22,598 nucleotides of DNA, taken from IMG/VR virus record IMGVR_UViG_3300021962_000702, positions 1 to 22,598 of that record, one strand, 5' to 3'. The DNA is from a virus. How positions within the stretch are numbered: the stretch's first letter is position 1; every line of letters starts with the position of its first letter. The notes beneath the pieces were generated by a model. The model saw nothing but the letters and a program-made list of their open reading frames with translations, had not been told where the DNA came from and made no database searches. Both the position numbers and the translations under genes were made by a program. Below, one piece after another: positions 1-6,992 of the stretch.

Positions 1-306
1 GTTCATTTTGAGAGTGCTCTACGCCTCTACAACCGCCTTCTGGAGAAAGGAGTGGCAAAGGAGTGTGCAAGGTTTGTACTGCCCATAGCAACGCCCACAC
101 GCCTCTATATGACTGGCTCAGTGCGTTCATGGATCCATTATATTGATCTTCGCTCTGCACACGGCACTCAGAAGGAACACATGGAGATTGCAGAACTTGT
201 TCGTTGTATTTTTACTTGTCAGTTTCCTGCTGTATCTGAAGCACTTGGTTGGACTCGTGAAGGATGTTCAGAATGTGTTGATCCACCTTCTATTACTATT
301 GAATAA
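1..306 (+). CDS. thyX: Flavin-dependent thymidylate synthase ThyX, C-terminal part
   Basis: The frame is open from base 1 to the TAA at 304-306, giving about 101 residues, so the gene begins outside the window. The ThyX C-terminal signature is visible: ARFVLP, then [11 protein letters not shown] and [11 protein letters not shown], matching the family pattern in which an Arg-Ser-x-x-His-x-x-x-Leu-Arg stretch and a Gln-x-Glu stretch line the FAD/dUMP site. ThyX makes dTMP from dUMP using methylenetetrahydrofolate and FAD, supplying thymidylate for phage DNA synthesis. The GTG at 52 is an internal Val codon, not a start. thyX next to phoH fits a cyanophage nucleotide-metabolism block. The active-site motif RHRxxSxNExSxRY should lie upstream and cannot be checked. 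Confidence 0.88.
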   Translation, partial: VHFESALRLYNRLLEKGVAKECARFVLPIATPTRLYMTGSVRSWIHYIDLRSAHGTQKEHMEIAELVRCIFTCQFPAVSEALGWTREGCSECVDPPSITIE

Positions 307-309
307 ATA
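302..309 (+). promoter_or_regulatory. Possible T4-like late promoter (AATAAATA)
   Basis: AATAAATA overlaps the thyX stop codon and lies 26 bases before the TTG start of the next gene. It fits the NATAAATA form of the T4-like late promoter, which is recognised by a gp55-type sigma with gp33 and the sliding clamp. In AT-rich DNA such an octamer can arise by chance, so confidence is low. Confidence 0.25.
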
Positions 310-335
310 TCCTTACATACTATGGAGGTGTAACA

Positions 336-584
336 TTGGCAACATATCCAGTGATTAATAAACAAACTGGCGAACAAAAAGAAGTTGTTCTCAGTGTTCA
401 TGATTGGGATCAATGGAAAAAAGATAATCCAGACTGGGATAGAGATTGGTCAGATCCATCAACTTGTCCGGCATCAGGAGAAGTTGGTGAGATTTATGAC
501 CGACTTGTAAAATCTCATCCAGGATGGAATGATGTTCTTCATAAAGCATCAAAGGCACCAGGATCAAAAGTAAAACCAATTTAA
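336..584 (+). CDS. Small FmdB-like cyanophage protein (zinc-ribbon cysteines absent)
   Basis: An 82-residue protein of unknown function. The TTG at 336 is chosen because GGAGG at 324-328 lies 7 bases upstream and because the N-terminus MATYPVINKQTGE fits a phage family beginning MPTY..xNKKTGE that resembles FmdB putative regulatory proteins. True FmdB zinc ribbons carry CxxC pairs; here there is one Cys (residue 44), so the protein cannot form such a ribbon. The middle is rich in Trp and Asp (residues 23-40), and the C-terminus (KASKAPGSKVKPI) is basic, as in related phage proteins. It lies 7 bases before phoH and is probably co-transcribed with it. The family assignment is from memory and moderately sure. 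Confidence 0.6.
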   Translation: MATYPVINKQTGEQKEVVLSVHDWDQWKKDNPDWDRDWSDPSTCPASGEVGEIYDRLVKSHPGWNDVLHKASKAPGSKVKPI

Positions 585-591
585 TTATTCT

Positions 592-1347
592 ATGGCAAGA
601 AGAAGAAGGGCAGAAGATCAACCAATTGGCGTTGGAATGACTGCCAAGCAAATGAAACGCAAGAAACCAATTGGTGCTGATTTGATGAGAGACATTGAAC
701 CTCTCACAGATAATCAAAAACTTTTATACAAAGCATACGAAAAGAATCAACATATTGTTGCTTATGGATGTGCTGGAACAGGTAAAACTTTCATCACTCT
801 TTATAATGCTCTTCAGGATGTATTAGATGAAAGAAGTCCTTATGAAAAAATTTATATCGTAAGGTCTCTTGTTGCTACTCGTGAGATTGGTTTTCTTCCT
901 GGAGACCATGAGGATAAGTCATCTCTTTATCAGATTCCTTATAAGAATATGGTGAAGTATATGTTCCAGATGCCTGATGATGCATCGTTTGAGATGCTCT
1001 ATGGCAATCTTAAAACTCAAGGAACTATTAGTTTCTGGAGTACTTCCTTTATTCGTGGAACTACTCTTGACAATGCTATTATTATTGTAGATGAATTCCA
1101 GAACTTGAACTTTCATGAACTTGATAGTATAATTACACGAGTTGGTGAAAACAGTAAGATTATGTTCTGTGGCGATGCTACTCAAAGTGATCTTATCAAA
1201 ACCAATGAAAAGAATGGTATTGTAGATTTTATGAAAATCCTTCGTGTAATGCCTTCAATTGATATTATTGAATTTGAAGTTGATGATATTGTCCGCTCTG
1301 GATTCGTGAAAGAATATATCCTTGCTAAAATGGAAGTTAGTGTATGA
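592..1347 (+). CDS. phoH: PhoH-like P-loop ATPase
   Basis: A 251-residue protein with Walker A GCAGTGKT at residues 59-66, Walker B IIIVDE at 163-168 followed by FQN, and SKIMFCGDATQSD further on. This is the layout of the PhoH family, which is related to the N-terminal part of superfamily 1 helicases. The basic N-terminus (MARRRR and KRKK near 22-25) precedes the ATPase core. In E. coli PhoH belongs to the phosphate-starvation regulon; its biochemical role in cyanophages is unsettled, although the gene is common in them. The stop overlaps the start of the exonuclease by 4 bases (ATGA), indicating translational coupling. No Pho box was recognised upstream. Confidence 0.93.
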   Translation: MARRRRAEDQPIGVGMTAKQMKRKKPIGADLMRDIEPLTDNQKLLYKAYEKNQHIVAYGCAGTGKTFITLYNALQDVLDERSPYEKIYIVRSLVATREIGFLPGDHEDKSSLYQIPYKNMVKYMFQMPDDASFEMLYGNLKTQGTISFWSTSFIRGTTLDNAIIIVDEFQNLNFHELDSIITRVGENSKIMFCGDATQSDLIKTNEKNGIVDFMKILRVMPSIDIIEFEVDDIVRSGFVKEYILAKMEVSV

Positions 1348-2024
1348 GTTTTATTCATCATAATTACTTGGGTGATCTTGAATTAGAAAAGAAAGAAACA
1401 AATGGCATCCGTCTGTACCATCTTCCCGATGGTCAATGGGTGCCTTCAATTACTTCTGTGACTTCATTCTACAATCGCCAAATCTTTGTTGAGTGGAGAA
1501 AGAGAGTTGGTACAGAAAAGGCAAATGCTATCACGAAGAAAGCAACTGCAAGAGGAACTGATTTTCACCAAGTCTGTCAGGATTATCTTGAAAACAAAGA
1601 ACTGAACTGGGATGATTATCAACCCCTGACAAAGTTTATGTTCCATCACGCGAAACCTTATCTTGATAAGATAAATAATATTCACGCGATTGAAAGAACT
1701 CTCTATTCTGAATATCTTGGACTTGCTGGACGAGTCGATTGTATTGCTGAATATGAAGGAGAGTTGGCAGTCATTGACTTTAAAACTTCAGAAAAAATCA
1801 AACCAGAAGAATGGATTGAAAATTATTTTGTTCAAGAAACTTTTTATGCTGCTGCATACTATGAGCTCACCAACATTCCTCCCGTTAAATTGATTACCTT
1901 AATGGTAACTCCTGGTGGTGAAGTCAAAGTATTTGACAAAAGAAACAAAGCAGATTATATTAGACTATTAGTTCGTTATATTAAAGAATTTGTACATCAC
2001 AATATTAGGCCAGATGGAGAATGA
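1344..2024 (+). CDS. PD-(D/E)XK exonuclease, MGME1/RecB-like
   Basis: A 226-residue nuclease. Visible motifs are RGTDFH (residues 70-75, the usual G...H helix of RecB-type nucleases), E117, GRVD (129-132) and IDFKT (144-148). D132, D145 and K147 form the expected D...(D/E)xK metal-binding site. Proteins of this type in cyanophages resemble the mitochondrial genome maintenance exonuclease MGME1 and act on single-stranded ends. Likely roles are recombination, end processing or host DNA breakdown. The gene overlaps phoH upstream by 4 bases and gp33 downstream by 11 bases. A sigma70-type promoter for gp33 appears within its last 30 codons. Confidence 0.85.
   Translation: MSFIHHNYLGDLELEKKETNGIRLYHLPDGQWVPSITSVTSFYNRQIFVEWRKRVGTEKANAITKKATARGTDFHQVCQDYLENKELNWDDYQPLTKFMFHHAKPYLDKINNIHAIERTLYSEYLGLAGRVDCIAEYEGELAVIDFKTSEKIKPEEWIENYFVQETFYAAAYYELTNIPPVKLITLMVTPGGEVKVFDKRNKADYIRLLVRYIKEFVHHNIRPDGE
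1933..1961 (+). promoter_or_regulatory. Sigma70-type (early) promoter upstream of gp33
   Basis: TTGACA at 1933-1938, a 17-base spacer, then TATATT (5 of 6 consensus) at 1956-1961. The predicted start near 1968 gives a leader of about 45 bases to the gp33 ATG at 2014. It lies inside the exonuclease gene. The perfect -35 box with optimal spacing supports it; the AT-rich coding context is the main reason for caution. Confidence 0.55.
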
Positions 2025-2271
2025 ATTAGAAAAGGTACTCGAAAGCAAGTTCTTCTGTCCATCACGATTTGCACAGGAGATTGAAAATCTTGTGCAAGTT
2101 AATGTTGAAATGAACTATATTGATGCAATCATTTACTTTTGTGAGCAGAATAATATAGATCTAGAATCAGTTCCTAAACTCATTTCTAAACCTTTGAAAG
2201 AGAAGATTAAGTATGAAGCGATGGAACTTAATTTTCTTAAGAAAACTTCCCGTGCAAAATTAGTTTTTTAA
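2014..2271 (+). CDS. gp33: Late-transcription coactivator gp33
   Basis: An 85-residue protein starting at ATG 2014, preceded by GGCCAGATGGAG; a longer reading from TTG 1990 has no support. The sequence, with FFCPSRFAQEIENLV, MNYIDAIIYFCEQNNIDLESVPKLIS and KYEAMELNFLKKTSRAKL, matches the cyanophage form of T4 gp33 as I remember it. In T4, gp33 bridges the gp45 sliding clamp and host RNA polymerase and, with the sigma factor gp55, activates late promoters. The hydrophobic C-terminal end may be the clamp-contact tail (inference). It is shorter than T4 gp33 (112 residues). The gene lies directly before gp59 with a one-base TAATG overlap. Confidence 0.8.
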   Translation: MENELEKVLESKFFCPSRFAQEIENLVQVNVEMNYIDAIIYFCEQNNIDLESVPKLISKPLKEKIKYEAMELNFLKKTSRAKLVF

Positions 2272-2867
2272 TGATGCCCTTTGATTCATATAAATGTTAT
2301 CTGTCTTTGAAAAATCATTTTACAAAAGACAGTTATGATTATTTCAAGTATTGTGGTAAGTCAAGAGCAACTATTCAATCCTTCTACAAACGAAAAGATC
2401 GTATGTGGTTTGAAAAGATCTCAAGACAAAAAACAGACCAGGAAGTTGTAGATTTCTTTGTTGCTAACTTTGTATCTTGTAATGATCCAGAATCTCTTTG
2501 GATTGGTGAGATGATCAAAGAAGGAGAATCAAGATATCAAAACTGGCAGAAGAAAGTACAATCACTTTCATATGTCTTCAAGGAAGAGAGTCAATCTCTG
2601 TTTGAAGAAAATAAATTTGAGGATGTCTTTAGGTGCTCTAAAGGACATCCAGTTGTATTAAAAAAATATTTGAGTGGAAAGATTTCATTGGAAACAATGG
2701 TTCTTCTGGATAAAATCTTTGCATACTCAAAGAATTTTGATAAAAAACTTCAAGACCCGGTGTGGCAAACCGTCAGTCGTCGGATTAAAAAATATAATCC
2801 ATTTCTAAATATTGATGTATTTCGTTATAAACGAATTTTAAAAGAAGTAATTCTAGGAGAAAAATGA
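2271..2867 (+). CDS. gp59: Helicase-loading protein gp59
   Basis: A 198-residue protein aligning by eye with T4 gp59 (217 residues): FDSYKCYLSLKNHFTKDSYD, SFYKRKDRMWFEKISRQK, DPESLWIGEM, and near the end SLETMVLLDKIF and WQTVSRRIKKYNPFLNIDV. gp59 binds fork DNA and gp32 and loads the gp41 helicase. Two consecutive ATGs (2271 and 2274) are possible starts; 2271 shares a base with the gp33 TAA, so the genes are probably translationally coupled. The short distance to gp32 keeps two interacting replication proteins together, as in T4. Confidence 0.88.
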   Translation: MMPFDSYKCYLSLKNHFTKDSYDYFKYCGKSRATIQSFYKRKDRMWFEKISRQKTDQEVVDFFVANFVSCNDPESLWIGEMIKEGESRYQNWQKKVQSLSYVFKEESQSLFEENKFEDVFRCSKGHPVVLKKYLSGKISLETMVLLDKIFAYSKNFDKKLQDPVWQTVSRRIKKYNPFLNIDVFRYKRILKEVILGEK

Positions 2868-3208
2868 GTTTCTTTGATTCTGAAGTTGTTCGTGCAGAGA
2901 TGACTGAAATTTCTGAACTGCAAGAAGAGATTTATGGAAGCATTTTTAAGTTTCCATCAATGACTAAAGAAGACAAGATTCATCATGTTGATCTTCTTGA
3001 AAAACTTTTAAACAAACAACAGATTCTTTACACACGTCTGAGTCTTTCTGATGACCCCGAAGCAAAGGAGATGAAGCAACGCATTGCTGAGTCTGCTACG
3101 ATGATGGGTCTTCCTTCTAATGTGGATATGAATATCATCTTTGGTAATATGACCAAGATGCTTGAGGCGATGAAGAAGCAGATTGACAAAACGGGTTCTG
3201 ACCTGTAG
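2864..3208 (+). CDS. DUF1825-like cyanobacterial/cyanophage protein
   Basis: A 114-residue protein with a 4-base ATGA overlap with gp59. The N-terminus MSFFDSEVVRAEM and the helical body with LLEKLLNKQQILYTRLSLSDDPEAKEM match the DUF1825 family, which is found in cyanobacteria and their phages and has no known function. The C-terminus has a Met-rich helix (MNIIFGNMTKMLEAMKKQI). The predicted structure is all helical, with no enzyme motif or membrane segment. Its TAG stop (3206-3208) forms the first half of the -10 box of the gp32 promoter. Confidence 0.7.
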   Translation: MSFFDSEVVRAEMTEISELQEEIYGSIFKFPSMTKEDKIHHVDLLEKLLNKQQILYTRLSLSDDPEAKEMKQRIAESATMMGLPSNVDMNIIFGNMTKMLEAMKKQIDKTGSDL

Positions 3209-3211
3209 AAT
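3183..3211 (+). promoter_or_regulatory. Sigma70-type promoter for gp32
   Basis: TTGACA at 3183-3188, a 17-base spacer, then TAGAAT (5 of 6) at 3206-3211. The predicted start near 3218 leaves a leader of about 38 bases before the gp32 ATG (3256), with ACGAGG as a possible ribosome site. The -35 lies in the last codons of the DUF1825-like gene and the -10 contains its stop codon. It would let gp32 be expressed at high level independently of the upstream operon. Confidence 0.68.
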
Positions 3212-3255
3212 AACGAAGTACACAAAGGCCAAATCTCAACAAATACGAGGTACAA

Positions 3256-4209
3256 ATGTCTAATTTTGCAAATCTGAAAAAGCAATCTTCGCTTGGTTCG
3301 CTGACTGAGAAACTGGTGAAGCAAGTAGAAAAGATGAATACCACTTCTGGTGGTGCTGATGAACGTCTCTGGAAACCAGAGATGGATAAAACAGGTGTAG
3401 GTTCTGCAGTCATTCGTTTCCTGCCTGCTCCTGATGGTGAAGATGTTCCTTGGGTAAAAATGTACACTCATGCCTTCCAAGGTCCTGGTGGTTGGTATAT
3501 TGAAAACTCTCTCACAACTGTTGGTCAGAAAGATCCCGTGAGTGAGTATAATCGTGGTCTCTGGAACAGTGGTAGCGAAAAGGATAAGGACACTGTTCGT
3601 AAGCAAAAGCGTAAGCTATCTTACTACTCCAATATCTACGTTGTTAAGGATCCTGCAAATCCTGCAAACGAAGGTAAAGTATTTCTCTTTAAGTATGGTA
3701 AGAAGATCTTTGATAAGATTCTGAATGCTATGCAACCTGAGTTTGATGATGAAGATCCAATCAATCCTTTTGACTTCTGGCAAGGTGCAAACTTCAAGAT
3801 CAAGATTGTGAAGAAGGATGGTTATTGGAACTACGATAAGTCTGAGTTTGATCGTGTTGCTCCTCTCCTGGATGATGACGATGCACTTGAAGCAATCTGG
3901 AAGAAAGAATATTCTCTCTCTGCAATCACTGCTCCAGATCAGTTCAAGTCATACGAAGATCTTGAAAAGCGTATGAATTATGTTCTTGGTATTGGTGGCA
4001 CCAATACTCCTACTCAGTCTCGTGCTGTAGCAGAACAAGAGGATGAATATGAATCTTACAGTGCTCCTGTAAGTCGTGAAAGTAAAGTAATGGAAGAACT
4101 TGAAGAGTCTTACAATCGCAGTAAGTCTCCTTCTCTCCCTAAGATTACTTCAGACGACGAAGATGAAGATGATGCCCTCAGCTATTTCCAAAAACTTGCT
4201 GAAGACTGA
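3256..4209 (+). CDS. gp32: Single-stranded DNA-binding protein gp32
   Basis: A 317-residue protein closely following T4 gp32 in layout. It has a basic/Ser N-terminal segment (NLKKQSSL, the LAST-like region for cooperativity), the OB core with SAVIRFLPAPDGED, GGWYIEN, RKLSYYSNIYVVKDPANPANEG and KVFLFKYGKKIFDKI, and an acidic tail (DDEDEDD near 299-305) used in T4 for partner binding. It coats single-stranded DNA in replication and recombination and interacts with gp59. The T4 zinc site (H64, C77, C87, C90) is not kept: H72 remains, but N84/S85, D93 and S96 lie where the cysteines should be, and the protein has no Cys. It ends exactly where gp53 ends on the other strand. Confidence 0.95.
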   Translation: MSNFANLKKQSSLGSLTEKLVKQVEKMNTTSGGADERLWKPEMDKTGVGSAVIRFLPAPDGEDVPWVKMYTHAFQGPGGWYIENSLTTVGQKDPVSEYNRGLWNSGSEKDKDTVRKQKRKLSYYSNIYVVKDPANPANEGKVFLFKYGKKIFDKILNAMQPEFDDEDPINPFDFWQGANFKIKIVKKDGYWNYDKSEFDRVAPLLDDDDALEAIWKKEYSLSAITAPDQFKSYEDLEKRMNYVLGIGGTNTPTQSRAVAEQEDEYESYSAPVSRESKVMEELEESYNRSKSPSLPKITSDDEDEDDALSYFQKLAED

Positions 4210-5316
4210 TCATTCATAAAGTCTAGCATTATCTGCTCTCTTAAGGTTCTCGGTAACATATTGCTGAGAACCTTTTTTGTATGGCATAATATCATCTAGA
4301 TCATTAAAGATTACGTTTAAGTAAATTGGTTTAAGAATATAGATATTTCTCTTTGCTTCTTCAAGTTGAAGTTCGTACTCGTAGTTTGTAACTGCTCTAA
4401 CAAAAGAAGAGGATGGGATTTGAACAGAATATCCAAGTCCTTCATCCCAGTATTCGTAATAATATGAATTTGCAGTTACTTCTGATGTTTCTGGAAGTGT
4501 AAATAAAACTTCTTCTTTTCTTGGATTTGCTAATATTGGATTCGTAACATTTGGTACAAAGGGTAATTCAAATCCAAATTTATTAACTCTTTTTGATTCA
4601 GTATCCTCTGAGAAAATACCAGTAACAGTATGTTTTCCATTATATTGAACTTCTGATACGTTACTAATCTGAACTTGATCTCCAACTTTTAATGTCAAAA
4701 TAAAATCTTGTAAATCAACCTCTACAATATTGTTGGTTACATTATATTGAATCGATTCTATTTTTGAATTGCTCATTGCCAAAAAGTTTCCACTTGTTCT
4801 CCATCTATTATTGATTTTTATACCTGCTTTTAGTGCAGTGATTCCTAGTGAATTTTTAATTTCTTCTGTTTCATAATGATGTATGCCACCATTGATAACT
4901 TTATAAACTGCTTCATCATCAAATGGTCTTTGTGAGTCTATTTCATTTCTATCATAGTCCTCACTTAAGAAATTCATACTACTAATATCAATGCTTCTAT
5001 ATTTGTCTAGAAGGAATTTGTCAAAAGATTCTTGAGTTACTGGCCATTCTGATTGGATGTTTAAAATGTTATTGGAAAGAAGAACTACCCAATCGAGAGT
5101 TTCATCATTGTAAAACTTAAAAGCAACGTTGTCGGGTCTTTCGTCACCAATGATTTGATACTTCTCAAAGAATTTTAAGTTGCCAAAAATATCTTCACGA
5201 ATTTTTCCACGTTTGAATAGATTCTTGACTGGAATATATTCTGAGATATATTTGTCTCCTGGATTTCTGGAGACATATTCAAAGTTAGGAACTTGTCTGA
5301 AATATGGTTTAGTCAT
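4210..5316 (-). CDS. gp53: Baseplate wedge protein gp53 (long cyanophage form)
   Basis: A 368-residue protein, last gene of the minus-strand late operon. The N-terminal 110 residues carry the gp53 signature: YQIIGDERPDNVAFKFYND, LDWVVLLSNNILN and a WPVT segment. In T4, gp53 joins wedges to the hub during baseplate assembly and is only 196 residues. Here a middle region (about 110-290), rich in short beta strands and including a KVGDQVQISNV stretch, and a C-terminal region (YYYEYWDEGLGYSV; IYILKPIYLNVIFNDLDDIM) are added. The start ATG lies 2 bases after the gp48 stop. The TGA stop abuts the gp32 TGA on the opposite strand with no spacer, and codons near the end double as the gp32 terminator. 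Confidence 0.82.
   Translation of the reverse strand: MTKPYFRQVPNFEYVSRNPGDKYISEYIPVKNLFKRGKIREDIFGNLKFFEKYQIIGDERPDNVAFKFYNDETLDWVVLLSNNILNIQSEWPVTQESFDKFLLDKYRSIDISSMNFLSEDYDRNEIDSQRPFDDEAVYKVINGGIHHYETEEIKNSLGITALKAGIKINNRWRTSGNFLAMSNSKIESIQYNVTNNIVEVDLQDFILTLKVGDQVQISNVSEVQYNGKHTVTGIFSEDTESKRVNKFGFELPFVPNVTNPILANPRKEEVLFTLPETSEVTANSYYYEYWDEGLGYSVQIPSSSFVRAVTNYEYELQLEEAKRNIYILKPIYLNVIFNDLDDIMPYKKGSQQYVTENLKRADNARLYE
4243..4278 (+). terminator. Rho-independent terminator of gp32
   Basis: AAGGTTCTC (4243-4251) pairs perfectly with GAGAACCTT (4266-4274); the stem extends by G-T and G-C pairs to 11 bp. It is followed by T residues through 4278. It begins 34 bases after the gp32 stop and is directional for the plus strand. 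It lies wholly within the coding sequence of gp53 on the minus strand. Confidence 0.88.
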
Positions 5317-5318
5317 TT

Positions 5319-6530
5319 TTAGTAACCTATAGCGTCTTCTGCAATCTTATCATAATCTTTATCATATATTGGCGTGAGTTCTTGAAATTGCAAACTTAAA
5401 GTATAAGCAACCATAGTTCCTGCCTCATCGTTATAAGTCATATAACTTCCAAGTGGAGTGTAATCTACTGAACAATTTGTAAGAGCACACGCTTTTTGAT
5501 CATCTTTTGGACTAATTGTATTAATACCTTTATGTGGAGTATTTGTTCCTTTTAGATATTGAATTGTAAAAACGTTTGGTGCCTTTAAGAATAAACCACC
5601 TTCGTTTTTAACTGCCATATTTTTTTTAAAATATCTTATAATTGCTCTTATTTGTTTTGCTTCCTCTTTATCTCTGGCAGACATTTTAAATTGGAAGGAA
5701 AAAGGTCTTAACTGTGGTTCTTGAAAAAGTAACTCAAGGTTTGGGTTAAGAACAATATTATCAGTTCTTGCAAGTACATTATTAAGACTTGCTGCTTTTC
5801 CAGCAAGAAACTTTTGAATGTAGTCTGTATTTCTATCCAATGCACCAATTATGTCTTTATCTTCTGGGAAATTAAAAGTTCCTTTCTTTATAAATTCATA
5901 TGACTTCCCATAGACAAAATTATCAATAGCATTAACATTATCAGGTCCCCAAGCAACAGAGTTTTGATCACTAATAGGTGCTTGTATTGCCATAAAAACA
6001 GGAGAACCAACTTTAGTGTATTGCGGAGTATTGATGAGACTTCCTCCTCTTGGATTTATTTCACACGCTTGAAATTTTATTCTATCTTGATCTGGTCTTA
6101 TATAACTTGGATAGGTTAATCTTTGTGCTACTGGTTTTTGTGTTTGATTTGGTTCTGATGTAGGTGTGCTTCCTCCTTGTTGATCAGGATTACTTGGATC
6201 GGAGGAGGTATTACCAGTTGTATTTCCTGTCGCTGTTTTATGAAAATTGGGATCATTATTCATTGAAGCAACAAGATCTACATTAGAAATTCCACCTAAA
6301 ACATCTTGATTTCCTGCAGGACCATTAGGAACAGTTTGTAATTTATTAGATCCTTTAGGATATTCTGCGACGTATACAGTATTTCCATATATAAAATTCT
6401 CACCATATTTTGTTTTAATGTTGTTTATTACTTGTTGATCGGCTTCATAAGTAATAAGTGTTTGACCACCGCTTGCTTCAAAAGTTGCTAATCTTCTTCC
6501 TTTATATGGAAACCTTCTAACTTCTGCCAT
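5319..6530 (-). CDS. gp48: Baseplate tail-tube cap gp48
   Basis: A 403-residue protein recognised as the cyanophage version of T4 gp48 (364 residues). It begins MAEVRRFPYKGRRLATFEASGGQ and has PFSFQFKMSARDKEEA, IRAIIRYFKKNMA, FLKAPNVFTIQYLKG, CSVDYTPLGSYMTYND and a C-terminal LSLQFQELTPIYD. This is the tail-tube-like beta fold shared by gp19, gp48 and gp54. gp48 caps the baseplate hub with gp54 and starts tube assembly. Residues about 105-140 are a Gly/Ser/Thr/Pro/Gln-rich linker. The ATG at 6530 has a strong GGAGGAG ribosome site and shares its A with the TGA of a 20-codon ORF upstream. Confidence 0.8.
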   Translation of the reverse strand: MAEVRRFPYKGRRLATFEASGGQTLITYEADQQVINNIKTKYGENFIYGNTVYVAEYPKGSNKLQTVPNGPAGNQDVLGGISNVDLVASMNNDPNFHKTATGNTTGNTSSDPSNPDQQGGSTPTSEPNQTQKPVAQRLTYPSYIRPDQDRIKFQACEINPRGGSLINTPQYTKVGSPVFMAIQAPISDQNSVAWGPDNVNAIDNFVYGKSYEFIKKGTFNFPEDKDIIGALDRNTDYIQKFLAGKAASLNNVLARTDNIVLNPNLELLFQEPQLRPFSFQFKMSARDKEEAKQIRAIIRYFKKNMAVKNEGGLFLKAPNVFTIQYLKGTNTPHKGINTISPKDDQKACALTNCSVDYTPLGSYMTYNDEAGTMVAYTLSLQFQELTPIYDKDYDKIAEDAIGY

Positions 6531-6592
6531 CAGAACTCCTCCGCATTTGCAAAAGGATTGTTAATCTCAATTTTTTGTAGAGTATGAGACAT
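6530..6592 (-). CDS. Possible 20-residue leader ORF before gp48
   Basis: ATG at 6592-6590 opens a 20-codon frame ending in a TGA that overlaps the gp48 ATG (TGATG). The peptide contains KIEINNPFANAEEF, which reads like coding sequence, and the gp48 ribosome site GGAGGAG is inside its last codons. Its own start has no Shine-Dalgarno and follows directly on a TATAAATG promoter-like octamer. It may be a coupling leader, a real micro-protein or chance. Confidence 0.3.
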   Translation of the reverse strand: MSHTLQKIEINNPFANAEEF

Positions 6593-6614
6593 TTATAAGG
6601 AGTTTTTATTTATT
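6590..6614 (-). promoter_or_regulatory. Two overlapping late-promoter-like octamers before gp48
   Basis: On the minus strand, AATAAATA (6614-6607, overlapping the codons and stop of the 128-residue gene) and TATAAATG (6597-6590, 7 of 8 to TATAAATA) lie 60-84 bases before gp48. Either could give gp48-gp53 a second late start within the operon. The two candidates compete, and neither is as good as the site at 7476-7468. Confidence 0.35.
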
Positions 6615-6992
6615 TAGACGGAATTTTGCATAAGGTATGGATAACATTTCATCAAGTTCGTCATACTTTACTATGTGAAGTTTTCCTGCAACTTCTTCCC
6701 AAGTATATTGTCTTCCTTCTCTCCAATGAAAATTAATCGCTTTAAATCCCCATCTCTCCAATGAAGTACAAGCAATCAATGGATGTTGATCATATTCAAT
6801 TTCTGGTGTTTTTGGATTGTAAATGAAGGTATAAAACTTTCCTGGTTCAGGATATAATACTTCTTCTTTGAGTGTATCCATAATAATTAACATCAAGTCT
6901 TCTGGATCATTAGTTCCAGCATCAGCAATTTTCTTTTTGAGTTCTCTCATTCGTGGAGGAACATTAGCATACTGACCGAAACCTTGTGCCAT
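6606..6992 (-). CDS. Conserved phage protein of unknown function
   Basis: A 128-residue protein between gp4 and gp48 in the late operon. I recognise it as a type often found in T4-like cyanophages but know no function. Visible features: an N-terminal helical part (PPRMRELKKKIADAG; EDLMLIIMDTLKEEV), then FYTFIYNPKTPEIEYDQHPLIAC and WGFKAINFHWREGRQYTWEEVAG, a beta-rich aromatic segment. There is no signal peptide or membrane segment. The ATG shares one base with the gp4 TAA (TAATG), so translation is probably coupled. Position suggests a head or tail completion role, but this is context only. Confidence 0.75.
   Translation of the reverse strand: MAQGFGQYANVPPRMRELKKKIADAGTNDPEDLMLIIMDTLKEEVLYPEPGKFYTFIYNPKTPEIEYDQHPLIACTSLERWGFKAINFHWREGRQYTWEEVAGKLHIVKYDELDEMLSIPYAKFRLNK

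Noticed and set aside
3028-3606. 192-residue open frame on the minus strand across the DUF1825-like and gp32 genes
   Set aside because: It is antisense to two well-supported genes, crosses their boundary and has no recognisable motif or ribosome site.
4176-4209. Possible terminator for the minus-strand operon after gp53
   Set aside because: A short GCTGA/TCAGC pairing exists, but without a T tract; not convincing.
4993-5026. TTGACA-17-TATAGA on the minus strand inside gp53
   Set aside because: The -10 box matches in only 4 of 6 positions and it lies in the middle of a gene with no gene start after it.
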